From assembly GCF_014202945.1 (NCBI RefSeq), contig NZ_JACHHW010000007.1, positions 62,001 through 126,000 of the forward strand: a stretch of DNA of 64,000 nucleotides, written 5' to 3'. The notes beneath the pieces were generated by a model that worked only from the letters and a program-made list of their open reading frames with translations, did no database searches and was not told the DNA's origin. Source of the DNA: Zhongshania antarctica. Lineage in GTDB: Bacteria > Pseudomonadota > Gammaproteobacteria > Pseudomonadales > Spongiibacteraceae. Shown piece after piece: positions 1 through 7,319 of the stretch. The position numbers were made by a program, and so were the translations under genes. Numbering within the stretch: the first letter of the stretch is position 1; each line of letters opens with the position of its first letter.

Positions 1-1
1 G

Positions 2-463
2 TGTTTAAATACGCCCGCCGATATGCCGGTCTTTTTAACGGGCTGTCATTTGTCTGAGGATGCGCCGCTGGTGCTGCGTGGCGTTAATTTTGAATTTGAT
101 AAATGGGACTTAACCGCAGAGTCGTATCCGATTTTGGAGCAAGCCGTGAAAGTGTTAAATGCTCAGCCTGATTTTCTGGTTGCGGTAGACGGCCACACCG
201 ATTGGATGGGCAGCGATAGCTATAATATTCGCTTGTCATATAAGCGTGCGAGAACGGTTTACCACTATTTGGTTGATGCTGGAATTAAGGAGAATCGCTT
301 GGTATTTCGTGGCTACGGGGAAAATGTTCCGGTTGCAGCGAACGCAAACGAAGACGGCAGCGACAATCCTGAGGGGCGTGCAGAAAACCGTCGCGTAGAA
401 CTAAATGTTCTGCAGCCCGCTGTTTTTGAGGCGGTGAAAGAAGAAAACTTGTCGCAGCGTTGA
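2..463 (+). CDS. OmpA-family surface protein, C-terminal part (cut by window edge)
   Basis: The reading frame is open from base 2, so this is the 3' end of a longer gene; the ATG at 23 is internal. The visible part reads CLNTPADMPVFLTGCH, matching CLDTPANTPVFLTGCH in the complete paralogue at 2988-4664. The OmpA C-terminal domain follows, with the FEFDK strand, GHTD and the RAENRRVEL helix that in this family binds diaminopimelate of peptidoglycan. It should sit in the periplasm or outer membrane and tether an N-terminal region that lies outside the window. The barrel gene at 548 follows after 84 bases. The missing 5' part may carry 16-residue repeats like the paralogue, but that is inference. 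Confidence 0.85.
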   Translation, partial: CLNTPADMPVFLTGCHLSEDAPLVLRGVNFEFDKWDLTAESYPILEQAVKVLNAQPDFLVAVDGHTDWMGSDSYNIRLSYKRARTVYHYLVDAGIKENRLVFRGYGENVPVAANANEDGSDNPEGRAENRRVELNVLQPAVFEAVKEENLSQR

Positions 464-482
464 GGTGTGTCGGCGCTAGCGC

Positions 483-505
483 ATAAGCACTAACGCTTAT
501 TTTTT
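483..505 (+). terminator. Weak hairpin plus T-run after the OmpA gene
   Basis: Six-base arms ATAAGC and GCTTAT with a six-base loop are followed directly by five T. The stem is short and AT-rich, so it may only reduce transcription into the barrel gene rather than stop it. Confidence 0.4.
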
Positions 506-519
506 GGGAGTGGTCTCCC
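506..519 (+). other. GGGAG/CTCCC hairpin between OmpA and barrel genes
   Basis: Perfect five-base arms GGGAG and CTCCC with loop TGGT. An equivalent GGGAGC/GCTCCC hairpin lies at 4697-4715, in the same place in the second gene pair. Conservation in both units suggests an mRNA-processing or translational role, or simply common descent. Confidence 0.45.
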
Positions 520-547
520 TTGGCTTTTATTGTTTAGAGACGATGAT

Positions 548-2260
548 ATGGCAATTGATTTTCCTTCCGCGCTTCCTCCGCAACAGGCGAGCGTAGCGCA
601 GATTGCTGAGTGGGCGGGCACGGGTAGTGTTTATCAAGGTTTGGTGAATGGATTCCAAGTTCGCGTTTCCGGTGTCCACCAATTGAGCCGCGACGAATTG
701 GATAAGATTTTTAAATCGGCAAAAACGCCATCACAGGCAATTTTTCTGATGAGTTCGGCGGCGCTTAGAAAAGGGCATATGTTGGTTTCTATACAGTATG
801 CGCCAGAGGGCAATGTTATTTATGTTCACGCTCTTCAGGCCCGCATTACGGGATTTAAGGGCGGCGAAATAAGTGCGTTTTTTACGGACTTAAAAGATGA
901 TCCAAGTCTAACTCGGGGCGAGTTTGATCGCGCTAGAGTGATGGCTAACGTGCGCAGTGAGCGTACAGGCGTTGATTATTCGGTTAGTTATGTCGTCGAT
1001 GAAAATGCGCCTGAGCGTGTTGTTATGGTGTTTTCTGGTGAGCCCCGTGAGGATTACGACGCCACTGATTTGGTGTTGAAATTTGGCAATCAAGGTAGTC
1101 GTTACGTTGGGCGTTATTTTGGTGATGTTGGACTCAGCCATAATTTTAAAGATGGTAGTCGCGCCACCGGGAGTTTAGAGACAGCGTTTACCGATTTAGG
1201 CGAATCTCGCGACGGCGAAGATTACTACCGTATTCAGTTAGCCGCAGATCGTCCGTTTGCGCAAGGCTTGTACGGTATCAGTGCCGGGCACACTGAGTAT
1301 TCACAAGATCTAGGCAGTACGACGAACTCAACAACGACAGCGTCGGGCTCGGATCCAATTTGTGATGCATTGGGTATGCTCGGTTTATGCAGTCCTAGCT
1401 CAGCCACCACGACCAGTACTCAAAACGTAGGTTTAGACGCCAAAATCAATACGCTTGGTGTATCTGGCGAGCAGGTCTTGGCCAGCGATTTAAGCTCAAG
1501 GCTAAATGTGTTCGAGCGTATCGACTATATCGACTCACAAATTGACGTGGGTGTTTTTGGTAATTTACAAGACGAAAAGTACGCAACCCTTGAAGTCGGT
1601 GCTAAGTATTTTGCCGCTGACCTGCGCGGGCCAAAGTCTTTGCGCTGGTCTGCCCAGCTTTCAGTTAAAACCGGATTAACCGGCGATAGCGGTAGCTTAG
1701 GGACTTACCCTGCGTATCGCGCTCAGTATTTGAGTAACAATCCCGGTGCGACAAGTGCGCCCCAGGTAGTCCCGGCTGCGCGAACAGCGGAGTTTGTTAC
1801 CGTATTGCCGCGCTTTACGGCCAAGCTCCCGCTTGCTGATAGCGGAAATTTACGGCTTAACGTCATGGCTCAGCTCGCCAATGAGCAATTGCCCCAGCAG
1901 CAGCAGTGGGTGCTGGGCGGTATGGGTTCAATTAGTGCTTATTTGCCGGGTGTTTTATCGGGTGACTCAGGTTACTACGGTAAGTTAGATTACGCCAAAA
2001 CGATTGCTGTACTCGGTATTGATGTAGAGCCGGAGGTCTTTGTTGAATACGGGGCGGCATGGTTCGAAAATGCCTCAGGTCTCGAGGGTGAGACGCGGAG
2101 CATTGTTGATGCCGGTGTCAAATTCAGTGCTGATTTGGGTTGGGATGTGCAATTGGATGCCGTAATGGCGCGGTCCTTAGCTGATGATGGTTTTGCGAGT
2201 TCCTCCGCGCTGAAAGTATTTGAAGCCGATTTTTTCTTTACGGTTAAGAAAATATTTTAA
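548..2260 (+). CDS. TpsB/ShlB-like outer-membrane beta-barrel protein, copy 1
   Basis: 570 residues. Residues about 25-160 look like two POTRA-type modules (VNGFQVRVSGV, then QARITGF). A long region of alternating strands follows and ends in Phe, as outer-membrane barrels do. The segment QWVLGGMGSISAYLPG near residues 454-468 aligns with the LGG..SVRGY loop of the FhaC/ShlB family, but the Arg-Gly is Ser-Ala. No signal peptide precedes it: ATG 548 starts MAIDFPSALPP, and upstream in the same frame there is only a TTG (530) before a stop at 491. The paralogue at 4782 starts with almost the same residues, which supports this start. A loop near residues 271-281 holds the cysteine pair ICDALGMLGLC. 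Probable role: export or anchoring of the upstream OmpA-repeat protein, by analogy only. Confidence 0.75.
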   Translation: MAIDFPSALPPQQASVAQIAEWAGTGSVYQGLVNGFQVRVSGVHQLSRDELDKIFKSAKTPSQAIFLMSSAALRKGHMLVSIQYAPEGNVIYVHALQARITGFKGGEISAFFTDLKDDPSLTRGEFDRARVMANVRSERTGVDYSVSYVVDENAPERVVMVFSGEPREDYDATDLVLKFGNQGSRYVGRYFGDVGLSHNFKDGSRATGSLETAFTDLGESRDGEDYYRIQLAADRPFAQGLYGISAGHTEYSQDLGSTTNSTTTASGSDPICDALGMLGLCSPSSATTTSTQNVGLDAKINTLGVSGEQVLASDLSSRLNVFERIDYIDSQIDVGVFGNLQDEKYATLEVGAKYFAADLRGPKSLRWSAQLSVKTGLTGDSGSLGTYPAYRAQYLSNNPGATSAPQVVPAARTAEFVTVLPRFTAKLPLADSGNLRLNVMAQLANEQLPQQQQWVLGGMGSISAYLPGVLSGDSGYYGKLDYAKTIAVLGIDVEPEVFVEYGAAWFENASGLEGETRSIVDAGVKFSADLGWDVQLDAVMARSLADDGFASSSALKVFEADFFFTVKKIF

Positions 2261-2276
2261 TCTTTTCTTGTTAATG

Positions 2277-2304
2277 GTAGCTGGCGCGCTCACGTGCCAG
2301 TTAC
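2277..2304 (+). terminator. Probable terminator after barrel copy 1
   Basis: Twelve-base arms (2277-2288 and 2293-2304) with two G-T pairs and loop CTCA, starting 17 bases after the stop codon. There is no clean T-run, so termination may be Rho-assisted. Confidence 0.5.
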
Positions 2305-2525
2305 TCGAAATATAGCATTTTCTCCTCCCTCGAAATTTAAATATCCCCTTTTCTTACTCTATATATCGTAATTTTGTGCTAACTACAGCCTAGGTGCTGC
2401 CGCATATAAAATATTTATCACCTTTTTGAGTTTTTGGCGCTAATGCTCAAAGTCTTTTTATAGCAAACGTTTATTTCTCAATTCCTTTGTAGTGTGACTT
2501 TGTCAACATTTCCTGGCGATAAAAG

Positions 2526-2541
2526 TGTGATCATCATCACA
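2526..2541. promoter_or_regulatory. CRP/Vfr-type binding palindrome
   Basis: TGTGATCATCATCACA is an exact TGTGA-N6-TCACA dyad, the core of the CRP/Vfr consensus, with A-rich bases on the left flank. It lies 447 bases before the OmpA-repeat gene at 2988, so a long leader or an intermediate promoter would be needed. Another half-site-like TCACA follows within 20 bases. Confidence 0.55.
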
Positions 2542-2582
2542 TATATCACATAATCACAGATGTAAAGATAGCTTTTTCTCAT

Positions 2583-2606
2583 ATCTTAATACAATTGCAT
2601 TAAGAT
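2583..2606. repeat. Inverted repeat ATCTTAAT/ATTAAGAT
   Basis: Perfect eight-base arms with an eight-base spacer, followed by GCTTTTT. It could be a regulator site or an AT-rich hairpin in the leader of the 2988 gene. It lies 42 bases after the CRP-type site. Confidence 0.45.
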
Positions 2607-2987
2607 GCTTTTTCCTAACGTAAATGTTGTGCCACTTAATGGTTTCCTGCTAATGCTTGTGCAGTGTGATCTTTAGGATTGGGAATTGAACAGTGACGTT
2701 CAAATTACAGTAGAAGTTACTGCCTACAAGGAAAGTACCTATGTTTTGCGAAAGCGAGGCGACGTTAAGTACATCTATTCCTGTTTTTTTAAATGTGCAC
2801 TTTGCAATAGTGTCTATGCAAAGTGTTGTTTCTGCGTGTCGAGAAAAATAGCTTCTCAACTACTTTGCTAATGCCATCAAGGGGAAATCCTGACGTCTGT
2901 AGTGATTAGTCACGATATTGAATTGAAGGCCCCTGAAAATTTAAATCCTGAATTGTTATTTTCTTTTTTTACAAATGGAGTTGCCAA

Positions 2988-4664
2988 ATGAAGTCTATTC
3001 GCAGACTGTTGTCTGTTTCGCTTATTATTTCGGCAGGAATGTCGGCATCATTAGCGTCTGCAGATGCTCTAACAGATCTACTAAATTCCCTCGGTTTACC
3101 GCAGCTGTTCTCTGAGGTTGGATCGACCGTGGGCACGATAGGTGCGTCGGTGCTCGACCCTATCGGTACCGGGGATAATGACTTTCTTGGTGTCGATTTA
3201 TTAAACTCAGAAGACGATGTCGGTGCGACCTTGGGCGGCTCTGGGGAACTCACCGGGACCGGCAATAATACTGACTCTGAAACCATGATGCCGCTGGATG
3301 CACTTGGTCTAAGTGAACTATTGGATGCATTAGGTTTAACCTATGACACCGGTTTTGCGACTCAGCTTCGTGGTTTGGTTGGGCCTGAAGGCCTAATCAT
3401 CGAAGGGCTGGTTGGTGTGCTCGACGGTATACCCGCAGGCTTCGAACTACCTGGTTTAGCGCAAAGCTCCGGACTGGTTATTGATGGCGCTGAAAACGGA
3501 CTGTTGGGCCTGTCTTTACTTGACTCGGGTTCTGGCGGTAACGGTGGTGCGATCGGTGTGGCGATTTTGTCTGGCAGTAATTCTGGCAACGGTGAATACG
3601 CTGGCGTTAGCCTGTTGGGCGGCGCTGGTAGCGGCAATGGCGGGGCGCTTGGTGTGGCGGCATTGTCCGGAAGTAATTCAGGAAATAGTGATGCAATCGC
3701 GGCCGGTATTTTGGGTGGTGACAACACCGGTAATGGCGGTAATTTAGGTGTTGCGCTGTTGAACGGCGACAATGCTGGCAATGGCGAAAACGCGGGTGTC
3801 GCAATACTAAATGGTGCTAACTCGGGTAATGGCGACACAGCTGGTATTGCGGTTTTAAATGGGGACAATTCAGGGAATGCGGTGCTTGCCGGCGTTGGCG
3901 CGTTGAACGGCGCGAATTCAGGTAACTCAGACACTATTGCGGTTGGTGTGCTCAATGGCGAAAACTCCGGAAATGGCGGTGTTATCGGTGCTGGTGCGCT
4001 AAATGGCCCCGGTTCAGGTCAGGGCGGTTTGATTGCCGTTGTTGCTGTCAATGAGCCTGCTACCGGAACGAATGGAAATGGCGGTGATAACAACGGAAGT
4101 TGTACTGCGGCAGGTTCTGTTGGCTGCGCGGCGCCGCTGCAATTGGCTATGCTGGACGCTTGTGCTGATGTCGATGGCGATGGTGTGTGCGATGACCGTG
4201 ATGAATGCCTTGATACCCCGGCAAATACGCCGGTGTTTTTAACCGGCTGCCATCTAACAGAAGATGCTCCGCTGGTTTTACGTGGTGTTAATTTTGAATT
4301 TGATAAGGCGGATTTAACGCCTGCATCTTTACCGATTTTGGAGCATGCAGTGCGTGTTTTGGCTGCGCAGCCGGAATCCTTAGTTGCTGTTGACGGGCAT
4401 ACCGACTCGAAGGGCAGTGACGAATATAATATGCGTTTGTCTTATCTTCGCGCGCGTGCCGTATACAGCTACCTGATTGACGCGGGCATTGACGACCTGC
4501 GTTTAGCGTACCGTGGTTACGGTGAGAGCGTGCCGGTCGCGCCAAATGCCAACGATGATGGTGGCGATGATCCAGTCGGTCGTGCAGAAAATCGCCGTGT
4601 TGAGTTGAATATACTCGATGTGGAAAGCTTTCAGTCAATCAAGCAAGAAAATCTAAGCAAATAG
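2988..4664 (+). CDS. OmpA-anchored surface protein with eleven 16-residue repeats
   Basis: 558 residues. A Sec signal peptide (about 1-26, ending SLASA) is followed by a Leu/Gly-rich region with DLLNSLGL at 30-37 and LLDALGL near 111-117. Residues 183-358 are eleven tandem 16-residue units with consensus SGNGxxxGVAxLNGxN. Residues 390-410 are Asp/Cys-rich (DVDGDGVCDDRDEC), like a thrombospondin type 3 calcium repeat. The OmpA domain (about 430-545) has FEFDK, GHTD and RAENRRVEL. The start is set by GGAG seven bases before the ATG. The protein is probably exported, with the OmpA domain on peptidoglycan and the repeats on or near the cell surface. Its partner is the barrel gene at 4782. Function is unknown; adhesin, amyloid-like fibre or surface layer are all possible. 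Confidence 0.85.
   Translation: MKSIRRLLSVSLIISAGMSASLASADALTDLLNSLGLPQLFSEVGSTVGTIGASVLDPIGTGDNDFLGVDLLNSEDDVGATLGGSGELTGTGNNTDSETMMPLDALGLSELLDALGLTYDTGFATQLRGLVGPEGLIIEGLVGVLDGIPAGFELPGLAQSSGLVIDGAENGLLGLSLLDSGSGGNGGAIGVAILSGSNSGNGEYAGVSLLGGAGSGNGGALGVAALSGSNSGNSDAIAAGILGGDNTGNGGNLGVALLNGDNAGNGENAGVAILNGANSGNGDTAGIAVLNGDNSGNAVLAGVGALNGANSGNSDTIAVGVLNGENSGNGGVIGAGALNGPGSGQGGLIAVVAVNEPATGTNGNGGDNNGSCTAAGSVGCAAPLQLAMLDACADVDGDGVCDDRDECLDTPANTPVFLTGCHLTEDAPLVLRGVNFEFDKADLTPASLPILEHAVRVLAAQPESLVAVDGHTDSKGSDEYNMRLSYLRARAVYSYLIDAGIDDLRLAYRGYGESVPVAPNANDDGGDDPVGRAENRRVELNILDVESFQSIKQENLSK
3534..4061 (+). repeat. Eleven tandem 48-bp coding repeats
   Basis: The 528 bases encode exactly eleven 16-residue units, for example SGNGDTAGIAVLNGDN and SGNSDTIAVGVLNGEN. 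Positions 2-3 (GN), 12 (mostly Leu), 14 (Gly) and 16 (mostly Asn) are most constant. A degenerate twelfth unit precedes them at residues 167-182. DNA identity between units is only moderate, so the array is old or under protein-level selection rather than freshly expanded. Confidence 0.9.
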
Positions 4665-4696
4665 ACAAAAGGGACGAATTATCCGAGGCCGATGAT

Positions 4697-4715
4697 GGGA
4701 GCGTTTGTTGCTCCC
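4697..4715 (+). other. GGGAGC/GCTCCC hairpin before barrel copy 2
   Basis: Six-base perfect arms with a seven-base loop, 32 bases after the OmpA stop codon. It matches the position and sequence core of the hairpin at 506-519 in the first unit. Confidence 0.5.
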
Positions 4716-4781
4716 TGTTTGCATGGCAGGCTTCCTCTGTTTGATAAACACTTAATTCAAAGCATATTTAAGGAATAGATT

Positions 4782-6467
4782 ATGGCTATTGATTTTCCTC
4801 CTGCGTTACCGCCGCATTTGACGACTGTCACCGAGATTACAGCTGCAGCCGCTGGTGCAAGTGCGCCCTATGTTGGCTTAGTAAACGGTTATGAGTTGCG
4901 GGTAACTGGAGATCATTATTTAACTGAGGGCGAGCTGGGCACTATTTTTAGTACCGCCAAAACGCCGTCACAGACCATCTTTTTGATGAGTTCTTTAGCG
5001 CTGCGGAAAGGCCACTTATTGGTGTCAATGGAGTATGCGCCGGAGGGCAGTGTTGTCCATGTTCATGCCGTTCAAGCGGCATTGACCTCAGTGGAAGGCG
5101 AGGGTGTTGCTCAGTACTTTACCGGATTAGAGGGCGATACTGATTTAACGCGCGCCGAGTTCGAGCGTGCCCGCGTGATGGCGAATGTAAAAAGCCTGCG
5201 CACCGGTGTTGATTATTCTGCGAGATTTGTTGTGGATGAAAATCATCCGGAAGTTGCGAGCCTAGTATTTGATGCAACGCCAGTTGAAGATTTTGATGCC
5301 ACTGACGTTTATCTGCAATTCGGTAATCAAGGTAGCCGCTATGTTGGTCGTTATTTTGGTGACGTTGGTGTCAGCCATAATTTTGATGACGGGAGTCGCG
5401 TTGGTGTTGGTTATCAAACGGCGTTTACCGATTTGGGTGAGTCGCGCGACGGTGAGGATTATCATCGGATTCAAATCGCCGCGGACAAACCGTTTTCTTC
5501 AGGGCTTTACGGAATAACAGTGAGCCATACTGAATATACTCAGCAACTTGGTTCTAGTTCAAGCAGTTCGACGACTGGCGGGGCCGGTGCGATCTGTGAC
5601 TTACTTTCAGCTTTGGGCTTATGCGCTCCTGGGGCATCTACCGCAGGGCAGAGTTATGATTTAGAGGCAGATATCAATGTTGTTTCGCTGAGTGGCGAGC
5701 AAGTATTAGCGAGTGACTTAACGTATCGCATAAATTTGTTCGAGCGCCTTGAATACATCGATTCTCAGCTTGATGTTAGTGGTGTCGGTAGCTTACAAGA
5801 TGAGAAATACGGCACGCTCGAATTGGGTGCTAAGTATTTCTCCGCGGAAGCGATTGGCGATACTAAATTTCGCTGGTCAGCGCAGCTGTCGGTAAAAGCG
5901 GGGATCACTGGCGACAGCGGCACGCTCGGCACTTACGCGGAATATTTAGCAGCGAACCCAACGTCATCATCTGTGGTTCCTACAGCGCGCACCGCTGAAT
6001 TTGTAACGATTCTGCCGCGTATTGCCGCGAAGCTTCCCTTGTCGAAAGAGACTGAACTGAACGCCAGTGTTTTTGCCCAGTATGCCGATGAGCAATTACC
6101 TCAGCAGCAGCAGTGGGTTTTAGGCGGCATGAAGTCTATTAGCGCCTACTTGCCCGGCGTAATGTCAGGGGACTCGGGTTATTTCGGTGATCTGAGCTTG
6201 CAGCATAAAGTTGTTGTGGCGGGTATTGATGTAACTGCCGCCGTATTTGCTGAATACGGCGCGGCATGGTTTGAAAATGCCGCAGGTGCGGCAGGTGACG
6301 AGCGCAGTATTGCCGACGCCGGCGTACGTGTTTCAGCTGATTTGGGCTGGGGCGTTAACTTGGATGCCGTTGTAGCGAGACCGCTGGCAGATGATGGTTT
6401 TGCGTCCGACGCCGAGCTTGAGCGCTTGGAGGCTGACTTCTATTTTGTGGTGAAAAAGGTCTTTTGA
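4782..6467 (+). CDS. TpsB/ShlB-like outer-membrane beta-barrel protein, copy 2
   Basis: 561 residues, a clear paralogue of 548-2260 over its whole length. It has POTRA-like modules at about 25-160, then a strand-rich barrel ending VVKKVF. ATG 4782 is preceded by AAGGAA at a normal distance and by an in-frame stop, so the protein really begins MAIDFPPALPP with no signal peptide. The loop that holds VRGY in FhaC/ShlB reads ISAYLPG (453-459) here. A Ser/Gly-rich loop contains ICDLLSALGLC (271-281), resembling DLLNSLGL of the partner at 2988. It follows the OmpA-repeat gene by 117 bases and is probably co-transcribed. A transport or anchoring role for that partner is inferred; a plain porin remains possible. 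Confidence 0.78.
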   Translation: MAIDFPPALPPHLTTVTEITAAAAGASAPYVGLVNGYELRVTGDHYLTEGELGTIFSTAKTPSQTIFLMSSLALRKGHLLVSMEYAPEGSVVHVHAVQAALTSVEGEGVAQYFTGLEGDTDLTRAEFERARVMANVKSLRTGVDYSARFVVDENHPEVASLVFDATPVEDFDATDVYLQFGNQGSRYVGRYFGDVGVSHNFDDGSRVGVGYQTAFTDLGESRDGEDYHRIQIAADKPFSSGLYGITVSHTEYTQQLGSSSSSSTTGGAGAICDLLSALGLCAPGASTAGQSYDLEADINVVSLSGEQVLASDLTYRINLFERLEYIDSQLDVSGVGSLQDEKYGTLELGAKYFSAEAIGDTKFRWSAQLSVKAGITGDSGTLGTYAEYLAANPTSSSVVPTARTAEFVTILPRIAAKLPLSKETELNASVFAQYADEQLPQQQQWVLGGMKSISAYLPGVMSGDSGYFGDLSLQHKVVVAGIDVTAAVFAEYGAAWFENAAGAAGDERSIADAGVRVSADLGWGVNLDAVVARPLADDGFASDAELERLEADFYFVVKKVF

Positions 6468-6475
6468 TCGCTAGT

Positions 6476-6518
6476 TTCGCTGCAGCTGCCCATTTTGAAG
6501 GTAGCTGTAGCGAATTTA
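6476..6518 (+). terminator. Terminator between barrel copy 2 and pdxJ
   Basis: Fifteen-base arms (6476-6490 and 6500-6514, two G-T pairs) with a nine-base loop and a short T-run. It lies between convergent genes. Confidence 0.6.
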
Positions 6519-6531
6519 CTGGCTACTGTGT

Positions 6532-7290
6532 TTAGTAAAGGCAGCGTAAATACGCCTTTATACACGCATCTAGGCCCATCTCGATGGCGTCTACGGTGAA
6601 AGCATGGCCAATAGACACTTCGCTTAATTGGCTTACGCTGTTTTTAAATAATAATAAATTGTGTAAGTTTAGATCGTGACCTGCATTCAGTCCGAGGCCA
6701 ATATCGCCGGCCAGAATGCTTGCGTCGATGAATTTCTGTAAGACTGCATCTTGTTGGCTTGTGCCGAAGGCTTCAGCGTAAGGGCCGGTGTAGAGCTCTA
6801 TTCGGTCTGCGCCCACCGATTTTGCTAATCGGATTTGCTCTGGCTCGGGGTCCATGAACAAGCTCACCCGCACGCCAAGGTCTTTTAATTCGCTAATAAT
6901 TGGCTTTAGGCGTTCGCCGTCACGATGCAGATCAAAGCCGTGATCCGACGTTAATTGGGCGTCGCTATCGGGTACTAAGGTGCACTGGGCTGGGCGTATT
7001 TGGCGAATGATTTCCATAAAGCCGGGGTAGTCAGCAACGTCTTTGCGTGAGGACTTCATTGCTGGTGCAAAGGGGTTTCCTTCGATATTAAATTCAACAT
7101 TTAACATCTCTGCGAGCTCAAAGCAGTCGCTTACCCGAATATGGCGCTGATCTGGTCGGGGGTGTACGGTAATCCCGTGAGCGCCTGCGGCAATACAGCG
7201 TGCAGCATGGAGCGTTACGCTCGGATAGTCAGTATCTCGAGAGTTTCGGATTAGCGCGATTTTATTTAAATTAATACTTAAGTCTGTCAC
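6532..7290 (-). CDS. pdxJ: Pyridoxine 5'-phosphate synthase, divergent type
   Basis: 252 residues, usual family length. PdxJ condenses 1-deoxyxylulose 5-phosphate with 3-amino-2-oxopropyl phosphate to make vitamin B6 phosphate in the cytoplasm. Visible family motifs are the N-terminal INLNKIALIRNSR, GITVHPRPDQRHI, FNIEGNP, LVPDS, RIELYTGPYA and NAGHDLNLHN. The NLNKIA..RN and EFNIEG forms resemble the PdxJ subtype common in Bacteroidetes more than the usual proteobacterial NIDHVATLRQ form. The GTG start has AAGGGA six bases before it. The gene is not beside era-recO, where the common proteobacterial copy lies, so it may be a second or acquired copy. It follows the cyclophilin gene by 29 bases in the same direction. 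Confidence 0.85.
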   Translation of the reverse strand: MTDLSINLNKIALIRNSRDTDYPSVTLHAARCIAAGAHGITVHPRPDQRHIRVSDCFELAEMLNVEFNIEGNPFAPAMKSSRKDVADYPGFMEIIRQIRPAQCTLVPDSDAQLTSDHGFDLHRDGERLKPIISELKDLGVRVSLFMDPEPEQIRLAKSVGADRIELYTGPYAEAFGTSQQDAVLQKFIDASILAGDIGLGLNAGHDLNLHNLLLFKNSVSQLSEVSIGHAFTVDAIEMGLDACIKAYLRCLY

Positions 7291-7319
7291 GGTAGATCCC
7301 TTGCGCTAGTGCGCATGGA

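Larger units (their letters stand above)
2261..2987. other. 727-base regulatory gap between the two gene pairs
   Basis: AT-rich and without a convincing gene. It holds a terminator-like hairpin (2277-2304), a CRP/Vfr-type palindrome (2526-2541) and an AT-rich inverted repeat (2583-2606). A 61-codon open frame at 2686-2871 has no recognisable family, is cysteine-rich and lacks a clear ribosome site, so I do not call it. A GGAG at 2977-2980 serves the ATG at 2988. The actual promoter was not pinned down. Confidence 0.6.

Noticed and set aside
2686-2871. 61-codon open frame in the gap before the second module
   Set aside because: No ribosome site, odd Cys-rich composition, no recognisable family; overlaps an opposite-strand frame of similar quality.
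3362-3955. 197-codon minus-strand frame antisense to the repeat region
   Set aside because: It arises from the regular codon pattern of the repeats and is Pro/Ala/Ser-rich with no motif.
3534-4061. Possible CRISPR-like array
   Set aside because: The 48-bp periodicity lies in frame in a protein gene, units vary along their length, and there are no spacers.
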